Shown: positions 1 through 6,438 of the stretch, in pieces
Numbering within the stretch: position 1 is the first letter of the stretch
Layout of the letters: each line of letters starts with the position of its first letter
Assembly (NCBI RefSeq): GCF_019583405.1
Contig: NZ_SZUU01000004.1
Span: 434,001-498,000, forward strand
Length of the DNA stretch: 64,000 bases
Reading direction: 5' to 3'
Origin: Bacteroides fragilis
GTDB taxonomy: Bacteria > Bacteroidota > Bacteroidia > Bacteroidales > Bacteroidaceae
The notes under the pieces: model-generated
Told to the model about the DNA's origin: nothing
Seen by the model: only the letters and a program-made list of their open reading frames with translations
The model's database searches: none
Made by a program: the position numbers and the translations under genes

Positions 1-893
1 GTGAGAAGATTGATTATGCTGTTATGAAGGATGGAACGCCAATATTGCTGATTGAATGTAAGCATTGGGCACAAGATCTTAGCTTGCATGATAATCAATT
101 GATTCGATACTTTAATGTTTCAGAAGCAAAGTTTGGACTATTGACAAATGGTATAATCTACCGTTTTTATACCGATTTAATAGAACCTAATAAGATGGAT
201 AGTAAACCTTTCCTTGAGGTTGATATAACAGACATAAAGGATGCTCAGATTGAAGAATTGAAGAAGTTTCACAAATCTTATTTTGACGTAGAAAATGTAT
301 TAAGTTCTGCCAGTGAGTTGAAGTATACTGGGGAACTGAAGGCTATTATTGCGAATGAATTTGCGAATCCATCTGCTGATTTTGTAAAATTCTTCGCAAA
401 GCAGGTTTATGATGGAATGATCACGTCTAAACTGCTTGAGCAGTTTACTATGCTTACAAAAAAGTCAATAAGTACTTATATTAATGATCTTATATCCGAC
501 CGTTTAAAATCTGCTCTTAAAACTGAAGTAGCTCAAGAACAGCAAGAAATGCATTCTGAGACTGAGCCATTTACGGCGGAGAGCAAAGATGACAAAATAA
601 TTACTACAGAAGAAGAAATAGAAAGTTATTTAGTAGTTAAATCTATTCTGCGACCTTTTGTTGATATATCAAGGATCGTTTATAGAGATGCACAAACGTA
701 CTTCGCTATCTTGTTGGATGATAACAACCGAAAACCAATTTGCCGTATGTATTTTAATGGTATCTCAAAAAAATATATCTCTACGTTTGATGAAAATAAA
801 AAAGAGACTAAACATGAAATCACTTCGTTAAATGATATATATAATTTCTCTAAAGAATTGGCAGATATTATTAATGTATATGATGGAAAATGA
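1..893 (+). CDS. Type I/IV restriction-endonuclease-like protein (HSDR_N/COG2810-like), 5' end cut off by window
   Basis: The reading frame is open from base 3, giving EKIDYAVMKDG before the first internal ATG at 24, so the true start lies left of the window. The N-terminal part has the layout of a PD-(D/E)xK nuclease of the HsdR N-terminal type: a conserved Asp in KIDYAVM, then a beta strand ending in the IECK motif (ExK), then a helix and the strand FGLLTNGIIYRFY. The remaining roughly 200 residues are acidic and helical, with no visible helicase motifs, so this resembles the short stand-alone nuclease-like proteins often carried by prophages and integrated elements rather than a complete HsdR. 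No methylase or specificity subunit is visible. Fold assignment is from motif recognition; the biological role is inference. Confidence 0.6.
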   Translation, partial: EKIDYAVMKDGTPILLIECKHWAQDLSLHDNQLIRYFNVSEAKFGLLTNGIIYRFYTDLIEPNKMDSKPFLEVDITDIKDAQIEELKKFHKSYFDVENVLSSASELKYTGELKAIIANEFANPSADFVKFFAKQVYDGMITSKLLEQFTMLTKKSISTYINDLISDRLKSALKTEVAQEQQEMHSETEPFTAESKDDKIITTEEEIESYLVVKSILRPFVDISRIVYRDAQTYFAILLDDNNRKPICRMYFNGISKKYISTFDENKKETKHEITSLNDIYNFSKELADIINVYDGK

Positions 894-897
894 ATTT

Positions 898-932
898 CTT
901 GAGCGGGGTTTAAAAAACTCCGCTTTTCTTTT
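898..932 (+). terminator. Intrinsic terminator after the nuclease-like gene
   Basis: The stem AGCGGGG/CTCCGCT (one G:T wobble) closes a short A/T-rich loop and is followed by a T-rich run. It begins immediately after the stop codon at 891-893. Confidence 0.7.
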
Positions 933-965
933 TGTATTCTTAAATATTCTTTCCATCTTTGCAAT

Positions 966-1200
966 GCTAAACAGTGCAAGGACTGATTCCTTGAATAGAG
1001 CACGAGATTTGCTCATTTTGACTATGGGCTTTTTTATGCCCATATCCGATACTTATAAGTATACGGCTGCCTTTCCCAATTTACATTAGATAGCTCTTGC
1101 CAAGGAGTGTCATTGTACTGTTTAGCGACACGGGAAAGCGCAGCCGTTCTGCGTTTCCGAAGTCGAGCGGTTCTCGACTAAAAAGCTAAACAGTACAATG
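966..1200. repeat. Palindrome-rich region with a perfect 16-bp inverted repeat and a third related copy
   Basis: CATTGTACTGTTTAGC at 1111-1126 is the exact reverse complement of 1185-1200. The 58-bp interior folds into two further hairpins: 1133-1158 (loop CCGTT) and 1161-1179 (stem AGTCGAG/CTCGACT, loop CGGTT). A third copy of the arm, GCTAAACAGTGCAA, lies at 966-979. Between them are a 7-bp hairpin at 1023-1044 and a 14-bp perfect palindrome at 1049-1062. The last three bases of the repeat are the ATG of the next small gene. It could be an operator, a recombination or replication site, or a folded leader RNA; the sequence alone does not decide. This also accounts for the 894-1197 gap, which holds no supported gene. 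Confidence 0.75.
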
Positions 1201-1395
1201 AATATGAAAAAGAAATCCCAATCCGGAAAAGTTCCGGTGTCTAAGCTCCAAGCATTCTTAAGTGAGCTTTCAGGCATGCTATCTCAAGAAGGTAGCGAGT
1301 TCTTCGTTAACCGTTCCGATGACGGTACCACCTCCATCCGCCTCGCTCGAGGTCAGTATTTAACCATTTCCATGCAGAAAGGAGGTCAGTCATGA
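1198..1395 (+). CDS. Small unknown protein, first of a coupled small-gene cassette
   Basis: A 65-residue protein of unrecognised family. It is basic at the N terminus (MNMKKKSQSGK), then has a short helix and a FFVNRSDDGTTSIRL strand pair. The ATG at 1198 is the end of a 16-bp inverted repeat, so in RNA the start could be buried in a stem; a second ATG at 1204 is possible. It has no Shine-Dalgarno site of its own. Its stop overlaps the next start as ATGA, and its final residues KGGQS come from reading through that gene's ribosome-binding site. Strand continuity and overlap with its neighbours support a real gene; function is unknown. Confidence 0.55.
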   Translation: MNMKKKSQSGKVPVSKLQAFLSELSGMLSQEGSEFFVNRSDDGTTSIRLARGQYLTISMQKGGQS

Positions 1396-1760
1396 TGTAC
1401 TTTACAAACAGTCTTTCTATCATATCACCTAAAAACCGGGCTTGGAAGAAACTCATTGACTGGATCCGGCGGTTCGAACACATTCTTATCTTGGATGAAT
1501 GTTCCCTCGATGCTTTGAAAATGGAAATTGAAGCTAAGGTAAATGAAATTAATGCTGAACATCCCAAACTTAAACCAATCATTTTTAGTGGCGATAACAG
1601 TCAAATTTTCGGTTGTATCTCTGCGAGGGTAATGTCGTGCGGATGCCCTGATACTGTATTTAATCTCAATTATTGCGTCGTAAAAAGTACATACGCATTT
1701 TCAGAAGATAATTCTAAAGAAACCATTTTACTTGATAGTCAGAAAGGAGGCCAATCATGA
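1392..1760 (+). CDS. Small unknown protein, second gene of the cassette
   Basis: A 122-residue protein with no family I recognise. The start is set by AAAGGAGG at 1378-1385, six bases before the ATG; two adjacent ATGs (1392 and 1395) are present. The first overlaps the upstream stop by four bases, implying translational coupling. The protein has an amphipathic N-terminal half with many aromatic and basic residues (KNRAWKKLIDWIRRFEH) and four cysteines in the C-terminal half. It ends in KGGQS, like the upstream protein, because both frames run through the next Shine-Dalgarno site. Function unknown. Confidence 0.6.
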   Translation: MMYFTNSLSIISPKNRAWKKLIDWIRRFEHILILDECSLDALKMEIEAKVNEINAEHPKLKPIIFSGDNSQIFGCISARVMSCGCPDTVFNLNYCVVKSTYAFSEDNSKETILLDSQKGGQS

Positions 1761-1945
1761 CTTCAGGCAAGGAATTAGCTGTCGATAAGATTGCAACCTA
1801 TCGGATCAATGGCAAATCTGAATTATTTTTAATCAAAATTGATGGAAACGAAATTGTAGCGTTCAATCGTGAAGAATCTGAAGAAGTAATATTTCTATTA
1901 CAGGGTGCGCTTAAAAAAGAAAAGGAGGTTGACCATGAACACTAA
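1757..1945 (+). CDS. Small unknown protein, third gene of the cassette
   Basis: A 62-residue protein starting at an ATG that overlaps the upstream stop (ATGA) and follows AAAGGAGG at 1743-1750 with six-base spacing. The sequence suggests a small beta-sheet domain followed by an acidic helix (FNREESEEVIFLLQGALKK). Its C terminus overlaps the next gene by 11 bases and encodes that gene's ribosome-binding site. No family recognised. Confidence 0.55.
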   Translation: MTSGKELAVDKIATYRINGKSELFLIKIDGNEIVAFNREESEEVIFLLQGALKKEKEVDHEH

Positions 1946-2177
1946 TGTTGATGGAGCAATTATTACTCCCGAAGCCATTCAAACCGTTAAGTTTCTTCAG
2001 CAAGAAAATTATGTCGATGAAACTTTGAATCAAATCAACGAGGTTATAGATATCGTCATTGCTGAAGATATTCCAGCCGTTTTAGATTCAGATAAGGATT
2101 GTCTCCGTATTGTGCGCAACCTTCGTCATCTTGCACAACATATATCATCTTTTAAAAAACCTATTAATCATGGATAA
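1935..2177 (+). CDS. Small unknown acidic helical protein, fourth gene of the cassette
   Basis: An 80-residue protein. The frame is open from 1905, but the ATG at 1935 is chosen because AAAGGAGG sits at 1921-1928, six bases upstream, the same arrangement as in the two preceding genes. The protein is mostly helical and acidic (ETLNQINEVIDIVIAEDIP), with a basic C-terminal end. It overlaps the following gene by eight bases. No family recognised. Confidence 0.6.
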   Translation: MNTNVDGAIITPEAIQTVKFLQQENYVDETLNQINEVIDIVIAEDIPAVLDSDKDCLRIVRNLRHLAQHISSFKKPINHG

Positions 2178-2442
2178 TCAAGAACAGAAAATCACCGATA
2201 TCAGCATCTATATAGCTGGATTGCAAGCAATCTATCGTCCGGCTCCGGACCCTCGTCACACCACGCATTGGTTTTCTACCGATGAAGTTTATACCGCTAT
2301 CAAACGTCTGGATCCTTCAGCCAATATTACGAAGGAGCAACTCTTCCAGGCAATGACTGCTGCCGGCTTCAAATTCCAAAACCGTCCGGGAGCATCCGGA
2401 TGCGATTTTCGCTGGATGCTTCAGGAACGTAGTAATAAATAG
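2170..2442 (+). CDS. Small unknown protein, fifth gene of the cassette
   Basis: A 90-residue protein starting at the ATG at 2170, which overlaps the preceding stop by eight bases; no Shine-Dalgarno site is visible, so translation probably depends on coupling. The central part (WFSTDEVYTAIKRLDP, then ITKEQLFQAMTAAGFKF) reads as a small winged-helix-like or adaptor fold, but I cannot name a family. A strong terminator follows directly, so the transcription unit appears to end here. Confidence 0.6.
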   Translation: MDNQEQKITDISIYIAGLQAIYRPAPDPRHTTHWFSTDEVYTAIKRLDPSANITKEQLFQAMTAAGFKFQNRPGASGCDFRWMLQERSNK

Positions 2443-2447
2443 AAGTA

Positions 2448-2518
2448 GCCTGGGAACTACCATCGTTTGAGTTCCGTTACACAAAAGATTAGCCGGTCGG
2501 TAGTTCCCGGCTTTTTTG
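2448..2518 (+). terminator. Terminator of the small-gene cassette
   Basis: GGGAACTACC at 2452-2461 pairs perfectly with GGTAGTTCCC at 2499-2508, flanked by GCC/GGC, and is followed by seven T. The 37-base loop is long for an intrinsic terminator but the T tract is good. Confidence 0.75.
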
Positions 2519-2576
2519 TGTCCTTTCCCCTCCTGTATTCCTTCCTACATTCGCTGAAAAATAACTTCAGCGCATT

Positions 2577-2993
2577 ATGATTACTGACGATTTAATCAGA
2601 AAACGTTTTATTCATGACACCATTTCCAAAGGTATAAACCAAATTTATGCCATTCAGGAGAATGTTGTTCAGGACAACCTAAAGACTCAATCCGGACAGC
2701 TCAAAGCACATCTCAGCCGGCGACCTTTTAGTTTTACTGAGTCCGATTCCAGGGAAGAGTTCTTCATTCGCATCTTCCCCTACCTTCGCTTCCTTGACAT
2801 TAACTATCGCCGTGGTTCCGATTGTATTTCCCGTCACATCCGTAGTAACCTGGCTCTCTACAATCGTGCAATCTGGGGAGTTCTTTATCACGAGACTTTT
2901 CCGCAAATCCGATATGGTTTCAATGACGAGATCCGGAACTCTATCCGGCAGGAACTGGAGCAGGCACTTCAATATGAAACACCAAATAGTTAA
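2577..2993 (+). CDS. Unknown 138-residue protein at the end of the integrated element
   Basis: The protein is basic and rich in Arg, Phe and Ile, with an Arg-dense middle (YRRGSDCISRHIRSNLALYNR) and a helical C terminus (NSIRQELEQALQ). It is separated from the cassette by a terminator and has no clear ribosome-binding site. It is the last gene before the tRNA-Trp 3' end. I recognise no family. Opposite-strand frames over the same bases lack any such feature, so this strand is favoured. Confidence 0.5.
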   Translation: MITDDLIRKRFIHDTISKGINQIYAIQENVVQDNLKTQSGQLKAHLSRRPFSFTESDSREEFFIRIFPYLRFLDINYRRGSDCISRHIRSNLALYNRAIWGVLYHETFPQIRYGFNDEIRNSIRQELEQALQYETPNS

Positions 2994-3080
2994 TTCCCAT
3001 GGCTAAGTGTGAAGAACGTAAATGTTTGAAAATCAATTGTTTTTAAAGTGTCCTGATTTTGTCCCACTTCTAAAACAAAA

Positions 3081-3107
3081 TAGCTGTAAATCATTTATTT
3101 ACAGCTA
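3081..3107. terminator. Perfect 11-bp hairpin beside tRNA-Trp
   Basis: TAGCTGTAAAT and ATTTACAGCTA are exact reverse complements around a five-base loop. It lies 11 bases beyond the tRNA 3' end and could end transcription from the tRNA, or mark the junction with the element on the left. Confidence 0.6.
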
Positions 3108-3117
3108 TTTATCCTTG

Positions 3118-3190
3118 CACGGGAGGAGAGGCTCGAACTCCCGACACCCGGTTTTGGAGACCGGTGCTCTACCAACTGAGCTACTCCCGT
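3118..3190 (-). tRNA. tRNA-Trp (anticodon CCA)
   Basis: On the minus strand the 73 bases form a complete cloverleaf: acceptor ACGGGAG paired with CTCCCGT, D-arm AGCTCAGTTGGTAGAGC, anticodon stem CCGGT/ACCGG around CTCCAAA (anticodon CCA), and T-arm with GTTCGAGC. The discriminator is G and CCA is not encoded. Its 3' end faces the cassette region, the usual arrangement when an integrative element has recombined into a tRNA gene. Confidence 0.95.
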
Positions 3191-3255
3191 GTTTGCGGCT
3201 GCAAAGGTAGAATAAACTTCTGAATTTGCAAGCTTTTATGCAAAGAAGTTGCTAA

Positions 3256-3609
3256 TTATTTTAATTTTTCCCATTCTTCGGGTTTAAATCCTACCAATAC
3301 GAAGCGCTCGGTCACTACCAGCGGGCGTTTCACTAATTTGCCATTGGTAGCTAAAAGGGCGATCTGTTCTTCTTCAGTCATTGTAGGAAGCTTGCTGCTG
3401 AGTTTCAGCTCTTTATATACTACACCACTGGTGTTGAAAAACTTCTTAACGGGTAGTCCGCTTAGTGGAATCCAAGCTTTCAATTCTTCTACTGTGGGAT
3501 TATCGTCCACAATAAGGCGGTTAGTATACTCAATGTTGTTTTCTGTCAGCCACTTTTTAGCTTTCTGGCAAGTGCTGCATGCGGGATATTGCAAAAAGAG
3601 AGTTTTCAT
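3256..3609 (-). CDS. ArsC/Spx-family thioredoxin-fold protein
   Basis: A 117-residue protein of the ArsC/Spx/YffB group. The N-terminal strand leads into ACSTCQ (Cys11 and Cys14), the redox site, followed by KKWLTENNIEY and the family's GLPVKKFFNTSG and LVKRPLVV motifs. Length is typical. Known relatives are glutaredoxin-linked arsenate reductases or redox-sensing transcription regulators; nothing here shows arsenate specificity and no ars genes are nearby. It lies two bases downstream of the glycosylase-family gene and is probably co-transcribed with it. Confidence 0.88.
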   Translation of the reverse strand: MKTLFLQYPACSTCQKAKKWLTENNIEYTNRLIVDDNPTVEELKAWIPLSGLPVKKFFNTSGVVYKELKLSSKLPTMTEEEQIALLATNGKLVKRPLVVTERFVLVGFKPEEWEKLK

Positions 3610-3611
3610 AT

Positions 3612-4202
3612 TTATTCTATATTAAGCATTTGTAAATTCTGATACATGGTACGGTATGCTGCCGCTTTTTTGTCGAGTGCCAACGGATAGGCTCGTGAAG
3701 AAGAAGGCATGCGGTATAAGCGCATCGGGCGTCCATCAAAGACGAACTCAGAGAAATCGCCCACCTTGGGTTCTTCCACTTCGAATTGTGTCCGGAGTGT
3801 ATCTGTCGCCTTTTGTCCTGTTGTGACAATGGCTTTGCATTCCGGGAGTTGTCCGAGAAGTCGGCTTATATCAGTGGGCTGCACCACTTCCAGGAACTTG
3901 TCTGAGGCATTGTCCTGTAGGCGTCGGATGGCCGAAGCGGTATCGAATAAAGCTATTCCTTTATCGTTGAGAAAGCTGATAATGCGTTCGCGGCAGAAAG
4001 CTTTCCGGGTTTCGTTAAGGAAGTAGTCTTTGTTGTTAAAGAACAGCAATCCCACGATTCTCCACATATCATTGTTCAGGTTCGGATAGTAAAAATCCAT
4101 CGACCATCGTTTCTTTTGAGGTGGAAAACTTCCCAGCATCAGCAATCGGGCATTGGCGGGGAGAAAGGGCTCTAACGGATGATTTTCTATTTCTATGTCC
4201 AT
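3612..4202 (-). CDS. Uracil-DNA-glycosylase-family protein (mismatch-glycosylase-like)
   Basis: A 196-residue UDG-superfamily protein. The motif LLMLGSFPPQ near residues 19-28, followed by SMDFYYPNLNNDMWR, is the nucleotide-pocket and active-site loop of MUG/TDG-like and related families. The C-terminal motif MPSSSRAY corresponds to the DNA-intercalation loop. It probably excises uracil or other damaged bases from DNA. It precedes the ArsC/Spx-like gene by two bases. A second DNA-repair cluster lies at 14.9-17.9 kb. The exact substrate cannot be read from sequence. Confidence 0.85.
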   Translation of the reverse strand: MDIEIENHPLEPFLPANARLLMLGSFPPQKKRWSMDFYYPNLNNDMWRIVGLLFFNNKDYFLNETRKAFCRERIISFLNDKGIALFDTASAIRRLQDNASDKFLEVVQPTDISRLLGQLPECKAIVTTGQKATDTLRTQFEVEEPKVGDFSEFVFDGRPMRLYRMPSSSRAYPLALDKKAAAYRTMYQNLQMLNIE

Positions 4203-4276
4203 TGTTTACTATTTGATCGGGAGCAAAAATAGTGATAATATCTATTTGATAGAAACGTACTCCCACGATTTTTAAT

Positions 4277-4284
4277 TACTTTTG
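4277..4284 (+). promoter_or_regulatory. Bacteroides -7 promoter element
   Basis: TACTTTTG matches the TAnnTTTG consensus and lies 25 bases before the ATG at 4309. A well-placed upstream TTTG element is not obvious. Confidence 0.55.
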
Positions 4285-4308
4285 CGCCTTAATAAAAAAA
4301 CATTCAAC

Positions 4309-5016
4309 ATGAGAAGGACTGCTATTGCTCTTTTTTGCCTGTTTTTGTTATCCGTTGGCATCGGATTAAGGGCACAAAACATTCAGTTGCACTATGATTT
4401 CGGACGTTCTTTGTATGATAAAGATTTAAAAGACCGTCCTGTATTAACCTCTACCGTGGAGAAGTTTCATCCCGATAAGTGGGGTAGTACTTATTTCTTT
4501 GTGGACATGGACTATACTTCTGACGGAGTAGCGGCTGCTTATTGGGAAATAGCCCGTGAATTGAAATTCTGGAAGAATCCGTTCTCGGTACATGTGGAGT
4601 ATAATGGAGGTCTTGCCAAAGGTTTTTCTTATAAGAACGCTTACTTGGGTGGAGTTACCTATACTTATAATAATACTGCTTTCTCACGTGGCTTTTCATT
4701 GTCGGCCATGTATAAGTACATTCAGAAACACCGTTCTCCCAATAACTTTCAGCTGACCGGAACCTGGTATATGAATTTCAGCAATAACTTGCTTACTTTC
4801 TCCGGTTTTGCTGACTGGTGGCGTGAGGAGACTGCTTATGGGAAGACTATTTTTCTTACCGAGCCCCAGTTTTGGGTGAATCTGAACCGTATAAAAGGTA
4901 TCAGTGATAAATTTAAGCTGAGTGTGGGCTCAGAAATTGAGCTGAGTAATAATTTCGGTGGACGTGATGGTTTTTATGTCATCCCTACACTGGCACTGAA
5001 ATGGACAATAAACTAA
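4309..5016 (+). CDS. DUF5020-family outer-membrane beta-barrel protein (Tsx-like)
   Basis: A 235-residue protein. The ATG at 4309 is preferred over the upstream TTG because it begins a good signal peptide (MRRTAIALFCLFLLSVGIGLRA, cleaved after the AQ-like site). The mature protein alternates aromatic and polar residues, has barrel strands such as FFVDMDYT and LSAMYKYI, and ends with a hydrophobic strand (ALKWTIN), as in Tsx-like nucleoside channels. The next gene, six bases downstream, is a nucleobase permease, so the pair probably forms an outer- and inner-membrane uptake route for nucleosides or bases. The pairing is inference. Confidence 0.8.
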   Translation: MRRTAIALFCLFLLSVGIGLRAQNIQLHYDFGRSLYDKDLKDRPVLTSTVEKFHPDKWGSTYFFVDMDYTSDGVAAAYWEIARELKFWKNPFSVHVEYNGGLAKGFSYKNAYLGGVTYTYNNTAFSRGFSLSAMYKYIQKHRSPNNFQLTGTWYMNFSNNLLTFSGFADWWREETAYGKTIFLTEPQFWVNLNRIKGISDKFKLSVGSEIELSNNFGGRDGFYVIPTLALKWTIN

Positions 5017-5022
5017 AACCTG

Positions 5023-6348
5023 ATGAAAACAGACTTGATATACGGTATTGAAGACCGTCCGCCTTTTAAAGATGCATTATTTGCGGCATTGCAACATCTG
5101 CTTGCTATTTTTGTAGCTATTATTACTCCACCGTTGATTATCGCCAGTGCCTTGAAACTGGATGTGGAGAAAACCGGTTTCTTGGTTTCGATGTCTCTCT
5201 TTGCTTCGGGGGTATCTACTTTTATCCAGTGCCGCCGTTTTGGCCCTATAGGGGCAAAGCTGCTTTGTATTCAGGGAACAAGTTTTTCGTTTATCGGTCC
5301 TATCATTGCTACGGGACTTGTCGGTGGACTTCCTCTTATTTTTGGTGTCTGTATGGCGGCTGCTCCCATTGAAATGATTATCAGCCGCACTTTCAAATAT
5401 ATGCGTAATATCATTACCCCGTTGGTTTCGGGTATCGTGGTGCTGCTTATCGGGTTAAGTTTGATAAAAGTAGGCATTATCTCTTGTGGAGGTGGTTATA
5501 CTGCGATGGATAATGGTACGTTTGCTTCTTGGGAGAATCTTTCGATTGCAGGTGCGGTTTTGCTCAGCGTGCTGTTTTTTAACCGTTGCAAGAATAAGTA
5601 TTTGCGCATGAGTTCCATTGTGTTGGGACTCTGCCTGGGATATGGCCTTGCTTTTGTTTTGGGAAAAGTAGATATGAGTGCTTTGAATGTAGAGATGCTG
5701 ATGAGTTTCAATATTCCCCAGCCTTTTAAATACGGACTCGATTTTAATGTGTCTTCTTTCATTGCCATCGGGCTCGTATATATGATTACAGCTATCGAAG
5801 CAACCGGAGACGTAACGGCCAATTCGATGATTTCCGGTTTGAAGATCGAGGGTGACGACTATCTCAAACGAGTTTCGGGGGGTGTGATGGCCGATGGTTT
5901 TAACTCTTTTCTGGCAGGTATATTTAACTCTTTCCCTAATTCTATTTTTGCTCAGAACAATGGAATCATTCAATTGACAGGAGTGGCCAGCCGGTATGTG
6001 GGTTACTATATAGCTGCAATGTTGATTCTTTTGGGGCTATTTCCGATTGTGGGAGCTGTTTTCTCACTGATGCCGGACCCTGTGTTAGGCGGAGCTACTT
6101 TGTTAATGTTCGGAACTGTGGCAGCAGCCGGAATCCGCATTGTTGCATCACAAAATATCGGACGGAAGGAAACATTAGTATTGGCTGTCAGTCTTTCATT
6201 GGGACTTGGAGTGGAATTGATGCCCGATGTGTTAAGCCAGGCTCCGGAAGCCATTCGTAGTATCTTTTCGTCTGGCATCACGACCGGTGGTTTGACTGCT
6301 ATCATAGCGAATATCGTAATTCGGGTGAAAGAGGAAAACGAGGAATAA
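5023..6348 (+). CDS. Nucleobase:cation symporter-2 family permease (uracil/xanthine)
   Basis: A 441-residue inner-membrane protein with about 12-14 hydrophobic segments. It starts with the typical NCS2 lead (IYGIEDRPPFKDALFAALQHLLAIFVAIITPP), has the QGTSFSFIGP segment, and has the family signature around IAIGLVYMITAIEATGD in the substrate region followed by NGIIQLTGVASRYVG. It probably imports xanthine, uric acid or uracil with protons. It is in an operon with the DUF5020 barrel six bases upstream. Substrate is not determined by the sequence alone. Confidence 0.92.
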   Translation: MKTDLIYGIEDRPPFKDALFAALQHLLAIFVAIITPPLIIASALKLDVEKTGFLVSMSLFASGVSTFIQCRRFGPIGAKLLCIQGTSFSFIGPIIATGLVGGLPLIFGVCMAAAPIEMIISRTFKYMRNIITPLVSGIVVLLIGLSLIKVGIISCGGGYTAMDNGTFASWENLSIAGAVLLSVLFFNRCKNKYLRMSSIVLGLCLGYGLAFVLGKVDMSALNVEMLMSFNIPQPFKYGLDFNVSSFIAIGLVYMITAIEATGDVTANSMISGLKIEGDDYLKRVSGGVMADGFNSFLAGIFNSFPNSIFAQNNGIIQLTGVASRYVGYYIAAMLILLGLFPIVGAVFSLMPDPVLGGATLLMFGTVAAAGIRIVASQNIGRKETLVLAVSLSLGLGVELMPDVLSQAPEAIRSIFSSGITTGGLTAIIANIVIRVKEENEE

Positions 6349-6438
6349 CGGACGCTCGGCAAAGAGTGATGAACAGTGAATAATAAACAGGATACACATT
6401 ATATATTAGGAGGCTGTTTATTGTTCACTGTTTATTGT

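Noticed and set aside
966..1200. Possible retron RNA
   Set aside because: No reverse transcriptase gene is visible and the fold lacks the expected msr-msd layout, although the inverted repeat suggested it at first.
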